Position numbers and translations under genes: made by a program. DNA of 36,305 nt from Cryomorphaceae bacterium (GTDB lineage: Bacteria > Bacteroidota > Bacteroidia > Flavobacteriales > Schleiferiaceae), in contig SKIJ01000147.1 in NCBI GenBank assembly GCA_007116495.1, positions 1 to 36,305 of the forward strand, in the 5' to 3' direction. Under the pieces are notes generated by a model, which was not told the origin of the DNA, did not search any database, and saw only the letters and a list, made by a program, of their open reading frames with translations. How positions within the stretch are numbered: the first letter of the stretch is position 1; the number at the start of each line of letters is the position of its first letter. This document shows positions 1 through 7,910 of this stretch, in pieces.

Positions 1-603
1 AAACCAGGCGATGTTGCTGCTGGAGGGCTTGGCCCACTCTTCGGTGCTGAGTTCCGTTTCGTTGATGCTCAGACGGTCTCTGCCGTGAATGACAGCCTGC
101 TGAGAGGCGAAGACGGCTACGACGGACTGTGCATCATCACTGGGGACGCCGCTCAGTAACATCTCGGCCATGGAGCCCGCGCCGGGCAGGGTACGCAGGT
201 AAATAAAGGGGTTGTCGGTATAGAACGGCGTGCGGTAATAGTGGATGCTGCGGCTGTCTTCCTCTTTGGGGCTGACCACAAATTCGTAGGCGATGCCTTG
301 CTTTGCCGTAAACGGTCCCCAATGCCCGTGGTCGTCCACCGTGAATTCGGCAGCAGGGGTTTCTTGTTGGCGTTCCCCGCTGTTGGTACGCAGCCCATAC
401 ACGGCCATTTTGGCGCCCGCTTGAATCTGGTTTTCTCCCAGACTTAAGACCTTGCCGGAGAGTTGGATGTGTTTGTTTTCGGCATGGGGTACGGTTAATC
501 GCTGGGGTTTTTCTCCGGTGAAAAATGCAAACATCGCGGCAAAGGTTTTCTCGGAAGTAGCCACTTTGACCCCTAATGATATAGGTTGCCTTCGGCCATG
601 GAT
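1..603 (-). pseudogene. 5'-truncated lipase-like gene, C-terminal domain only, runs off left edge
   Basis: One minus-strand frame is open for 201 codons from just after an in-frame TAA (604-606) to the window edge. Its product contains VATSEKTFAAMFAFFTGEKP, then a beta-rich stretch with KVLSLGENQIQAGAKMAVYG, HGHWGPFTAKQGIAYEF and HYYRTPF. I recognise this pattern as the end of the alpha/beta-hydrolase domain plus the C-terminal domain of AFL-type (Archaeoglobus lipase-like) hydrolases; this is recall, not a search. No alpha/beta-hydrolase body with a GxSxG nucleophile lies upstream: stops and an RND gene end follow within 65 bases. The only in-frame starts are GTG at 564 and ATG at 534, so it is either a decayed remnant or a stand-alone domain. 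GC is about 58% in the first 120 bases against about 47% in 661-720 (hand counts), which hints at separate origin. Confidence 0.5.
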
Positions 604-613
604 TTATGAACGG

Positions 614-645
614 CTCAACGACTAAACACCTCAACGTCTCAACAA
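614..645. repeat. degenerate 8-bp tandem repeat, four units
   Basis: The plus strand reads CTCAACGA, CTAAACAC, CTCAACGT, CTCAACAA in phase, followed by a partial TCAA. It lies between the RND stop codon (668) and the truncated lipase frame. The period matches the perfect 8-bp array at 15347-15434, although the unit sequence differs. Confidence 0.55.
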
Positions 646-667
646 TCAAGTTTTCAATTCGCCATCC

Positions 668-3600
668 TTAAACCACCTTCATGCCCAACTTGTGTTTCGC
701 AACGCTTAGCAGATAAAGCATCACGGGCACCATTACCAAGGTGAGGAACGTGGCAAAGGTAAGACCAAAAATTACCGTCCAAGCCATGGGCCCCCAGAAC
801 GCAGCGTTGTCGCCACCGAAGTAGATTTGTGGGTCGTATGCGCTGAAAAGGGTGAAGAAGTTGATGTTCATCCCAGTAGCCAGGGGAAGTAAGCCAAGTA
901 CAGTGGTGATGGCGGTTAGCAGTACCGGACGCAAGCGCTTTTCACCACCTTCAACAATGGCATCATAAATCTCAGAGATGCCAATGCGGTCATCCGGATC
1001 AAGTCCCAAATCTTGTTTGCGGCGTTTGATGAGTAGGTTGGTGTAATCGACCAATACAATGGCGTTGTTAACCACGATTCCCGCAAGGGAAATCACACCT
1101 ACGCTGGTGATGATAACGACGAAGTCCATGCCGCTAACAACCAAACCCAGCAATACGCCAATCAAACTCAACAATACTGAGGTCATAATGATGAAAGGGG
1201 TGGTGGCTGAGTTGAACTGCCCGACCATAATGAGGAATATTAAAAAGACGGCAATCAACAAAGCATTGATCAAAAAGGCTAATTCTTTGGCTTGATTCTC
1301 TTGTTCCCCGGTAAATTTAAAGGTCATATCGGGTGGTAACTCGTAGTCGCTCAGTCGTTCCTTTATGGCATTTACCGTTTCGGTAGGATTGTACCCTTCC
1401 AGCACGTTGGAGGAAATGGTAATTACACGATCTAAGTCTTTGCGATTGACAGCATTAAACGTAGAAGATGTTTTAACATCTGCTACAGCCGAAATAGGTA
1501 CTTGTTTTATTTGTCCGGTTCCGGCATCGCGGAAGGTAATTTTAGTATCCATCAGTCTGCTGAGATTGTAGCGATCGCGGTCTTGGAAGCGCAAATTGAT
1601 GGGGTAATCTTCTCGCACTTCTCTAAATGTTGAGACTTCTTTTCCAAACAACGCAGTTCGCATGGCATCGCCAATCTGGGCGGTAGACACACCCAATGCT
1701 CTGGCCTTGCGCCTATCGATGATGATGGGGAGTTCGGGTTTGCCCATTTGCACATCCAACTTGAGCTCTTCAACACCAGCGATTCCCGCAAGGTTGATGT
1801 ATCGCCTCAACGCCTCAGCTTCCACCAACATTTCTTCGTAGTCTTCGCCAATGAGTTCTATGTTAATGGGAGCGCCTGCGGGTGGGCCAACGGCATCTTT
1901 CGATACGCGTATTTGTGCGCCAGGGTAATCGCGTAAGGCGTTGCGGATATCTTCTAGAACTTGCGCTGTAGACACCCCACGTCGATCGGCATAGTCGACA
2001 AAAGATACTTCTACACGTGCTTTGTGAGGGGTAGGGGCGCTGCTTGCACCTTCATTGGGGTCAGAGGCACCCATACCTACTTGTGTAATGATGGAATTCA
2101 CCAAGAATGAGCGATAGGAATAGGCGACCTCGTTGGTGTCGATGTCGTCGTCGATGTATTCCGATAATAGATCTTTAATGCGCAGTTCGATATCGTAAGC
2201 AGCCCGGTTGCTCACTTCAATGTCTGTACCGATGGGTAATTCGACGTAAATGTCGGCTTTTTTGGGTGGATTGTCGGGGAAGAAAAGCGTATTTGGAGAA
2301 GCGACCTTTACGAGATACATGCTTAAGCCAAGGAGTACAAATGAGCCGACCAAGAAAACCACGGGGTTTTTACCTTTAAGGGCAAATGTCAACGTGTTTC
2401 GATAAACCTTCTCGAGTTTAGGTAAAAATACTTTTTGAAACCAATCGGTAGCAGGTGTGATGAAAAAGGTATTGATCGGTCGGAGTAGGGCGGCGAATAT
2501 CAAAAGATTTCCTGCCCAGTAAACACCCATTACGATGAATACAGAGCCAACTAAAATCATGGCAAGAGAAAAAATGAAGATGCGCTTGATGTTGGGTTTA
2601 TCTTCTTTGATTTTCATGTAAACCGACGTCAATACAGGGTTGATTACCAACGCTACAAAGAGCGATGACCCAAGAACAATCATCAAAGTAATGGGGAGGT
2701 ATTTCATAAACTCCCCAAAGATACCCGGCCATAGAGCCAACGGAACAAACGCGGCTAATGTAGTGGCCGTAGAGGCAATGATTGCCCAAGCCACTTCACC
2801 TACCCCTTGCTTTGCCGCCGCAATGGGATGCTTGCCTTCGTCCATTAGGCGGTAGATGTTTTCCACCACCACAATACCGTTATCTACAAGCATACCCAAG
2901 GCCAGTACCAGAGAAAACAACACGATGGTGTTTAGGGTAACACCAATGCTGCTGAGAATTAAGAACGATAACAGCATCGACAGCGGTATGGCAATCCCAA
3001 CAAATAGGGCATTGCGCAAACCGAGGAAGAACATGAGTACAACGATGACGAGTATCACCCCAAAAATGATGGAGTTTTCCAGTTCGTCGATCTGTGCTTT
3101 GCTCGAATCACTCTGATCGTTTGTGATGGAAATGTCGAGGTTTTCGGGGAGGTATTCCTCCTTTGCCTTGGCGAGAATGTCATTGATTTTTTCCGAAACA
3201 ATGATCAGATTTTCCCCGCTGCGTTTTTTGACGTCTAACATTACCACCGGGCGGAAAAATTCGCGGGCGTAGGATTCTTTTTCTACTTCGCCAAATGTGA
3301 TTTCAGCAATATCGCGGAGGTAAACGATGTCGCCACCCTCGTGCTTAACCACGATGTCGCCAATTTCATCCATGTTTGTGAAATCACCCGATATGCGAAC
3401 GTTTTTTCTGAAACCATCTATTAGGAGGTCGCCACCGGAGATGGAAAGGTTTTCACGCTGAATGGCATTTCCAATATCGTCGAAGCTCAGTTTTACAAGT
3501 TCCAACTCGCGTTGATTGATGGATATGCGAACTTCCTTTTGATCCATTCCGCGAATGTCTACTTCAGATATTTCTTGCAGTCCCTCAATTTTATCCTGTA

Positions 3601-4126
3601 AATACTCGGCGTAAAATTTGAGTTGCTCAGCCGAGAATTCTCCCGAGAGGTTGATGTTGAGAATGGGCACTAGCTCGGCAAAATTCAGGGCAAACACGTT
3701 TGGGTCTGCGGGAAGATCAGAGGGGAAGTCCGGGTCGCTTTTTGCGATATCCACCTTGTCCTTTACACGCTGCAAGGCTGTTTCGGGACTAACAGAAAAG
3801 TCGAACTTGACGCGAATGGAGCTGAAGCCTTGAATGGAGGATGAGGTGATTTCATCCAAACCACTAGCAGAATTAATTTCTTTTTCCAGTGGTCTGGTTA
3901 CGAGTTTTTCGATGTCGAGAGGCGCATTACCAGGATAGGGTGTGCTCACGTAAACCTCCGGTGCTACAATTTCCGGGAAGGCCTCCGACGGCATAGAGCG
4001 GTAAGCGAGAAGTCCGGCAAAGAAAATGATAACCGTCAATACAAAAACGGTGTTCTTATTTTCAATGGATTTGCTGGAGAGATTGAACTCTTTTTTAACC
4101 TCTTTGTCGAGTGTGTTGTCCTTCAT
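668..4126 (-). CDS. RND-family multidrug efflux permease (HAE1/AcrB type)
   Basis: Inner-membrane proton-driven pump subunit of a tripartite efflux system, 1152 aa against about 1050 for AcrB. An N-terminal transmembrane helix is followed by PGNAPLDIEKLVTRPLE, typical of the first periplasmic porter loop. The TM4 motif is GMLVDNGIVVVENIYR and the TM10 motif GIVVNNAIVLVDY. In AcrB the TM4 pair is Asp-Asp; here the second position is Asn, as I recall for many Bacteroidota members, so one proton-relay Asp is kept. Extra hydrophobic segments near residues 530-590 account for part of the added length. Its ATG lies one base after the adaptor stop codon, so the two are translationally close. It is the last gene of the tetR-tolC-adaptor-pump operon; its substrate cannot be read from sequence. 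Confidence 0.93.
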   Translation of the reverse strand: MKDNTLDKEVKKEFNLSSKSIENKNTVFVLTVIIFFAGLLAYRSMPSEAFPEIVAPEVYVSTPYPGNAPLDIEKLVTRPLEKEINSASGLDEITSSSIQGFSSIRVKFDFSVSPETALQRVKDKVDIAKSDPDFPSDLPADPNVFALNFAELVPILNINLSGEFSAEQLKFYAEYLQDKIEGLQEISEVDIRGMDQKEVRISINQRELELVKLSFDDIGNAIQRENLSISGGDLLIDGFRKNVRISGDFTNMDEIGDIVVKHEGGDIVYLRDIAEITFGEVEKESYAREFFRPVVMLDVKKRSGENLIIVSEKINDILAKAKEEYLPENLDISITNDQSDSSKAQIDELENSIIFGVILVIVVLMFFLGLRNALFVGIAIPLSMLLSFLILSSIGVTLNTIVLFSLVLALGMLVDNGIVVVENIYRLMDEGKHPIAAAKQGVGEVAWAIIASTATTLAAFVPLALWPGIFGEFMKYLPITLMIVLGSSLFVALVINPVLTSVYMKIKEDKPNIKRIFIFSLAMILVGSVFIVMGVYWAGNLLIFAALLRPINTFFITPATDWFQKVFLPKLEKVYRNTLTFALKGKNPVVFLVGSFVLLGLSMYLVKVASPNTLFFPDNPPKKADIYVELPIGTDIEVSNRAAYDIELRIKDLLSEYIDDDIDTNEVAYSYRSFLVNSIITQVGMGASDPNEGASSAPTPHKARVEVSFVDYADRRGVSTAQVLEDIRNALRDYPGAQIRVSKDAVGPPAGAPINIELIGEDYEEMLVEAEALRRYINLAGIAGVEELKLDVQMGKPELPIIIDRRKARALGVSTAQIGDAMRTALFGKEVSTFREVREDYPINLRFQDRDRYNLSRLMDTKITFRDAGTGQIKQVPISAVADVKTSSTFNAVNRKDLDRVITISSNVLEGYNPTETVNAIKERLSDYELPPDMTFKFTGEQENQAKELAFLINALLIAVFLIFLIMVGQFNSATTPFIIMTSVLLSLIGVLLGLVVSGMDFVVIITSVGVISLAGIVVNNAIVLVDYTNLLIKRRKQDLGLDPDDRIGISEIYDAIVEGGEKRLRPVLLTAITTVLGLLPLATGMNINFFTLFSAYDPQIYFGGDNAAFWGPMAWTVIFGLTFATFLTLVMVPVMLYLLSVAKHKLGMKVV

Positions 4127-4127
4127 A

Positions 4128-5285
4128 TCAATCGTTGTCGGAAATTTCTTCGGTGATGCGTACGCTCTGCCCGCTTTTAATGCTGCGCGAGCCCTTATCT
4201 ACGATGAGTTCGTTTGCGGTAATTCCTTCGATGATTTCGGTGCGCCCTTGGTAGGTCATTCCGGTAGTCACAAATCGTTGTTTTGCCTTAGAAATCATTT
4301 CTTCATCTTCAGAAAACTGAATGACGTATACAAAGTCTTTGCCTTCAGCATTTTGTTGAATAAGTCGGTTGGGAATGCTGATAGTGCTGTCTTGAGCATA
4401 GTCTAGAATATACACATTAGCCATCAAATTGGGCTTGAAGTACTCATTGGCATTTTCCAATCGAAACACCACTCTAAATGTTCGGTTGTTGGGGTTGATG
4501 ATATTGCCGGTTTGGTTTACGGTTGTGTATACAATTTCGTCTAATGATGGAAATTCTAGGCGTGCCTTACTGCCCTCGCGTATTTTGGTCACGTAGCGTT
4601 CGCTAACATCAGCATTGAGGTACACTTCTTTGAGGTTTACCAAGCGGAGCATGGGAGCTTGTGGTGAGGCAAGTTGTCCAATTTTAACGAAAATCTCGTC
4701 CACTTTACCGTCGAATGGGGCGGTAATTCTGGTCTGTTTGAATTGAGCACGCAGTGTTTCCAATCGTGACTCAAGATTCTCGACGTTGTTTTTGCTTTCT
4801 AAATATTGAAGCTCCGAACCAATTTTTTGATCCCATAGTCGTTTTTGTTTATCAAATACGGTTTTGGCAAAGCGCAGTTGTGTTTCCGCTTCTTTGATGT
4901 TGTTTTGAATGATGGAGCCATCCAATTCTACGAGTAATGTGCCTTTTTTCACATATTGGCCTTCGTTTACGCGAATGGAGGAAATGGTTCCTTGTGTTTC
5001 GGCGGTTATTTGTGCATTTTTATCGGCTTCTAGTGTTCCGTAAATTTCCACATAGTGTTCAAATTTACCAACCGAGCTTTTAAATGCTGTAACGGGAGTT
5101 TTAGATTTACCGCCACTCTGCGCCAACAAGTCGCGCTCTACGTCTTTGAGTAATTCTGTAAGAGAATCAATTTGCTGCGTAAGTTCGGTTTGACGTGCTT
5201 CGAGTTTGTCTTCAGGGATGTCTGTAGAAGAGTCACAAGCATATAAAAAGGCACTAACGACGGTGATTATAAGTAATCGATTCAT
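4128..5285 (-). CDS. RND periplasmic adaptor subunit (HlyD/MFP family lipoprotein)
   Basis: Periplasmic adaptor joining the RND pump to the TolC-like channel, 385 aa. The N-terminus has a short hydrophobic stretch ending in the lipobox LYAC (Cys17), so it should be a lipoprotein. A coiled coil (about residues 25-50) precedes the first lipoyl half with INEGQ-like VNEGQYVKKGTLLVELD. An alpha-helical hairpin follows (about 110-180), then the second lipoyl half with ITAPFDGKVDEIFVKIGQ, and beta-barrel and membrane-proximal parts ending in GLTANEL-type sequence (GITANELIVDKGS). It sits between tolC (9-bp gap) and the RND gene (1-bp gap), as usual for such operons. Confidence 0.92.
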   Translation of the reverse strand: MNRLLIITVVSAFLYACDSSTDIPEDKLEARQTELTQQIDSLTELLKDVERDLLAQSGGKSKTPVTAFKSSVGKFEHYVEIYGTLEADKNAQITAETQGTISSIRVNEGQYVKKGTLLVELDGSIIQNNIKEAETQLRFAKTVFDKQKRLWDQKIGSELQYLESKNNVENLESRLETLRAQFKQTRITAPFDGKVDEIFVKIGQLASPQAPMLRLVNLKEVYLNADVSERYVTKIREGSKARLEFPSLDEIVYTTVNQTGNIINPNNRTFRVVFRLENANEYFKPNLMANVYILDYAQDSTISIPNRLIQQNAEGKDFVYVIQFSEDEEMISKAKQRFVTTGMTYQGRTEIIEGITANELIVDKGSRSIKSGQSVRITEEISDND

Positions 5286-5294
5286 TGTTTGTAT

Positions 5295-6662
5295 TTAATA
5301 GGTGTTGTATTTGCCGATTAAGCGTTCCAGTTTTGCGCGCGCGCTAACGAGTTGTAAAAGTGCATTGATGTAGTTTCTTTCCGTTTCGAGAAACTGGTTT
5401 TCTGCCTGAGAAAGATCTAAGCTGCCACTGAGTCCTTCGCGGTATTTGACGCGGGTGTTTTCGAGGATTCTTTTCGCCAAATCGCGGTTTCGCTTGTTGG
5501 TCTGCATGCTCTTGATCGCTACGTTCAGGTCTCCCTTTGCTTGTTGGTAGTCAATGTGTGCTTGCTCTTCCACGCGCTTCTTGTTCATTTGAGCGCGATC
5601 GAGATCAATGCGTGCTTGTTGTGTGCGCGCATTCCTGCGCAGACCTGTGAAGATGTCCCACTGTAAGTTCAGTCCCAGTATGGAAAATGGAACCCAGGCG
5701 TTATCATCGGAAAAGTTGTTGAGGTTAAACAGGTTGAAATCGTCGGAAAAGTTGTTTCGGCTGTAGTTTAAGGAGCCACTAAGTTTTGGGAGATAACTCA
5801 TTTGCTCGTTGCGAAGAGCCAAATAGGCGGCTCTCTCAGATGTTTCAGCACTTCGATATGGAACATAGGTGTCTAAGTCAAAACGCGTCTCCAAAATTTC
5901 TCCGGCAAATTCATTCAGTTCGGTAAATGTATTGATGTCATCGGTTAGTGTAAGAGCCTCATTTTGCGGATAGCCGATGATGAGTTTCAGCGTCATCATT
6001 GCGATGCGACTCTGATTTTTTACGTCTTCAATGTTGTTCTCCAAGTTGGCAACGGTTATTTCCAACTGGTCAACGTCTTGCTCTTCCAAAAACCCTTCTT
6101 CAAAAAGTGAGCGGTTTTCTTTGAGGATTTTACGCGACGATTCAAGATTGTCTTCTAAAAGGGAAATAAGCTCTTTAGAGATTACAACATTGCCATACGC
6201 GTTGTATACCTGTTCGGTGATTTCGGTTTTACTTTCTTCCAAATCCAAACGAGAGATGTCTTTGAACACTCTACTTGCCATTAGCGCCACAAAATAGGAG
6301 CCGTCGAATATCAGTTGATTGAGGTTTGCTCGGTAAGACGATTGGTAGGGGACACCAAAAGCCAATAAAACAAACTCCCCTTCTGCTGCTGTAGGGTCAA
6401 TAAACTGAGCAGGAACCGGCTGCTGAGGAATGTCTATGTTGTAGTTCATTTCGGCACCAACGCCAATTTGCGGCAGTCCCGAAGCTGCGGTTTCTTTCAC
6501 CGTTTTTTTAGAAATTTCGTAATCAAACGCTTTGTTGCGAACAGAATAGCCATTCTCAACAGCGTAGTCAACTGCTTGCTGTAAGGTGAAGCCAACAGGT
6601 TGTGCAAAACCGGTAACCACGCTGGTTACGAGTAAAAGAGTTAGGTAGCGAATTGTGCGCAT
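5295..6662 (-). CDS. TolC-family outer membrane efflux channel
   Basis: Outer-membrane exit duct of the efflux system, 455 aa, close to the usual 430-480. A signal peptide (about 1-20, ending SVVTGFAQ) is followed by the first repeat with FTLQQAVDYAVENGYSVRNK. Long amphipathic helices follow, with a second repeat of the same kind near the C-terminus (VKYREGLSGSLDLSQAENQFLETERNYINALLQ, read as the conserved end motif). This duplicated coiled-coil and beta-strand layout is typical of OEP proteins. The ATG lies one base after the tetR stop codon, which indicates tight co-expression with the regulator. Confidence 0.92.
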   Translation of the reverse strand: MRTIRYLTLLLVTSVVTGFAQPVGFTLQQAVDYAVENGYSVRNKAFDYEISKKTVKETAASGLPQIGVGAEMNYNIDIPQQPVPAQFIDPTAAEGEFVLLAFGVPYQSSYRANLNQLIFDGSYFVALMASRVFKDISRLDLEESKTEITEQVYNAYGNVVISKELISLLEDNLESSRKILKENRSLFEEGFLEEQDVDQLEITVANLENNIEDVKNQSRIAMMTLKLIIGYPQNEALTLTDDINTFTELNEFAGEILETRFDLDTYVPYRSAETSERAAYLALRNEQMSYLPKLSGSLNYSRNNFSDDFNLFNLNNFSDDNAWVPFSILGLNLQWDIFTGLRRNARTQQARIDLDRAQMNKKRVEEQAHIDYQQAKGDLNVAIKSMQTNKRNRDLAKRILENTRVKYREGLSGSLDLSQAENQFLETERNYINALLQLVSARAKLERLIGKYNTY

Positions 6663-6663
6663 A

Positions 6664-7272
6664 TTATTCTTGGTACTTGTTTTTTAAGTGATCGCGTCCT
6701 TTGTCGGAAACAATGCCATGAAGGTGGTATAACAGTGCCTGTTTGCGAAGACGTCTCTTATCTAAATCGGGTTTCCAAAAAAAGTCGTCGTTCATAATCA
6801 TATTGGCTTGCCCCAGATATAAGCGTGCAATGACTTGTGCATCAAAGTCATTGCGGTACACCCCTTCTTTCATGCCTCGTTCAAGGTTTTCAACTGTCAT
6901 ATTCACCATCTCAGTACGCTTGATGTTCTCAAGATGACTGTACGTTTCCGGATAATACTTTTTGAGTTGAAATAACATCCGCTCGTGTGTGGTGGTAAAA
7001 TATTCCTGCATGGCGTCGTCCATAGCAAATAATTCGTCAATCGGATTGCTGGCCTTGTCGTGTATGCTCTTGGTAAAACACGCCACCTCTTCCGTCATGC
7101 GCATGATGCCTTCGTGTACGAGTGTGCTTTTGTTTTCAAAGTGACGATAAATGGTCTTTTTGGAAATCCCCAATTCACTGGCTATTTGATCCATAGACAC
7201 AGATCGAAGACCAAATTGAAGGTACAACGACATTGCTTTTTCGAGAATGGTTTCGCGTTGATTGTGTGACAC
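6664..7272 (-). CDS. TetR/AcrR-family regulator, first gene of the efflux operon
   Basis: DNA-binding repressor of 202 aa. The N-terminal helix-turn-helix reads VSMDQIASELGISKKTIYRHFENKS, typical of TetR proteins; the C-terminal two thirds is helical and should bind a ligand and dimerise. I chose the GTG at 7270-7272. A frame reaching up to a TTG at 7299 overlaps the predicted -7 box (7297-7304), so it cannot be translated from that promoter. The GTG also lies exactly 24 bases past the -7 box, the same distance as in the related TonB receptor promoter. The operator-like element 7320-7352 implies autoregulation. The same element upstream of the receptor at 21942 suggests a second target. Confidence 0.9.
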   Translation of the reverse strand: MSHNQRETILEKAMSLYLQFGLRSVSMDQIASELGISKKTIYRHFENKSTLVHEGIMRMTEEVACFTKSIHDKASNPIDELFAMDDAMQEYFTTTHERMLFQLKKYYPETYSHLENIKRTEMVNMTVENLERGMKEGVYRNDFDAQVIARLYLGQANMIMNDDFFWKPDLDKRRLRKQALLYHLHGIVSDKGRDHLKNKYQE

Positions 7273-7296
7273 GTGTGATTGTTTGAAAAGGGGATG

Positions 7297-7352
7297 CAAA
7301 AATATATGTAGAGAACCTACGGAAACGAAAGTTGTTCCGTTAGTTTCCTTAA
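7297..7352 (-). promoter_or_regulatory. tetR operon promoter with shared TetR-like operator
   Basis: Read on the minus strand, 7352-7320 is TTAA GGAAACT A ACGGAACAA CTT TCGTTTCCG, then 15 bases, then the -7 box TATTTTTG (7304-7297). The element has arms GGAAAC and GTTTCC plus an inner CGGAA/TTCCG pair. A TTTC inside GTTTCC lies 17 bases before the -7 box and may serve as a poor -33 element, so bound regulator would block polymerase. Aligned with 21861-21894 it matches at 29 of 33 positions with one gap. Confidence 0.7.
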
Positions 7353-7391
7353 TATGATGTTAAAAGGCTTAGATTGATTTGATGTAAAAAC

Positions 7392-7424
7392 AAAAGGCCA
7401 CACTCTTTGTGAATGTGGCCTTTT
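7392..7424 (-). terminator. intrinsic terminator of rpsT (works on both strands)
   Basis: Arms AAAAGGCCACA (7392-7402) and TGTGGCCTTTT (7414-7424) are perfectly complementary around an 11-base loop. On the minus strand an A-run precedes it and TTTTGTTTTT follows. It closes the tRNA-Glu/rpsT unit and separates it from tetR. Confidence 0.85.
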
Positions 7425-7445
7425 TAAAAAAAAAATGGACGCTCG

Positions 7446-7706
7446 TTACGAAGCAGCAAGCTTGTTTACATGCTTGGACAGCTTGGACTTTAAATTTGCA
7501 GCTTTGTTGTTATGAATGATGTTGCGTTTAGCTAAACGGTCTATCATGGATACGATGGATGGCAATACCGTAGTTGCCTCTTTCGCATCTGTAGTGCTGC
7601 GTAAACGACGAATAGCGTTACGTGCTGTTTTCGCATAGTAGCGGTTGTGAACACGACGCTTTTCGTTTCTTCTAATGCGCTTTAGCGCTGACTTGTGATT
7701 TGCCAT
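7446..7706 (-). CDS. rpsT: 30S ribosomal protein S20
   Basis: Primary 16S rRNA-binding protein of the small subunit, 86 aa, the usual size for the family. The sequence is highly basic and begins [18 protein letters not shown], the family's signature start, followed by [18 protein letters not shown]. The C-terminus carries the conserved [14 protein letters not shown] segment. The ATG (7704-7706) lies 17 bases downstream of the encoded CCA end of tRNA-Glu with no promoter between them, so both are probably made from one transcript that ends at the hairpin 7392-7424. Confidence 0.97.
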   Translation of the reverse strand: MANHKSALKRIRRNEKRRVHNRYYAKTARNAIRRLRSTTDAKEATTVLPSIVSMIDRLAKRNIIHNNKAANLKSKLSKHVNKLAAS

Positions 7707-7723
7707 ATCGTTTTTAACGTATT

Positions 7724-7798
7724 TGGTAGCCCATAGGGGAATCGAACCCCTCTTTCCAGAATGAAAATCTGGCGTCCTAACCGATAGACGAATGGGCC
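7724..7798 (-). tRNA. tRNA-Glu (anticodon TTC)
   Basis: On the minus strand the gene starts GGCCCATTCG at 7798. The anticodon stem CCAGA/TCTGG encloses the loop TTTTCAT, giving anticodon TTC. The T arm is AGGGGTTCGATTCCCCT, and the acceptor 3' strand ATGGGCT is followed by discriminator A and an encoded CCA (7724-7726). The first acceptor pair is a G-U wobble; all other acceptor pairs are canonical. Confidence 0.96.
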
Positions 7799-7838
7799 AT
7801 ATAATTTTTCGTTATCAGTCGTTTCTCATAACGGGCTG

Positions 7839-7869
7839 CAAAGATACATCGGTTTTTATTTTCTGCAAC
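7839..7869 (-). promoter_or_regulatory. promoter of tRNA-Glu/rpsT
   Basis: On the minus strand GTTG (7869-7866), 19 bases, TATCTTTG (7846-7839) fits the Bacteroidota -33/-7 pattern, with GTTG in place of TTTG. Transcription would start near 7832, about 34 bases before the tRNA. An A/T-rich run (7877-7896) between this site and the heme A synthase stop could act as a weak terminator. Confidence 0.6.
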
Positions 7870-7910
7870 ACTTTGGAAAAAAAATCCCCTTTTTTTCAAT
7901 GAAAGACGAA

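Noticed and set aside
137-649. 170-codon minus-strand frame over the left edge
   Set aside because: Its product is Arg/Pro-rich with no family pattern. A different minus-strand frame over the same DNA gives a recognisable lipase C-terminal domain, so this one is a shadow.
7273-7299. TTG start for the TetR gene at 7299
   Set aside because: It overlaps the -7 box TATTTTTG at 7297-7304. The GTG at 7272 keeps the 24-base spacing seen at the related promoter.
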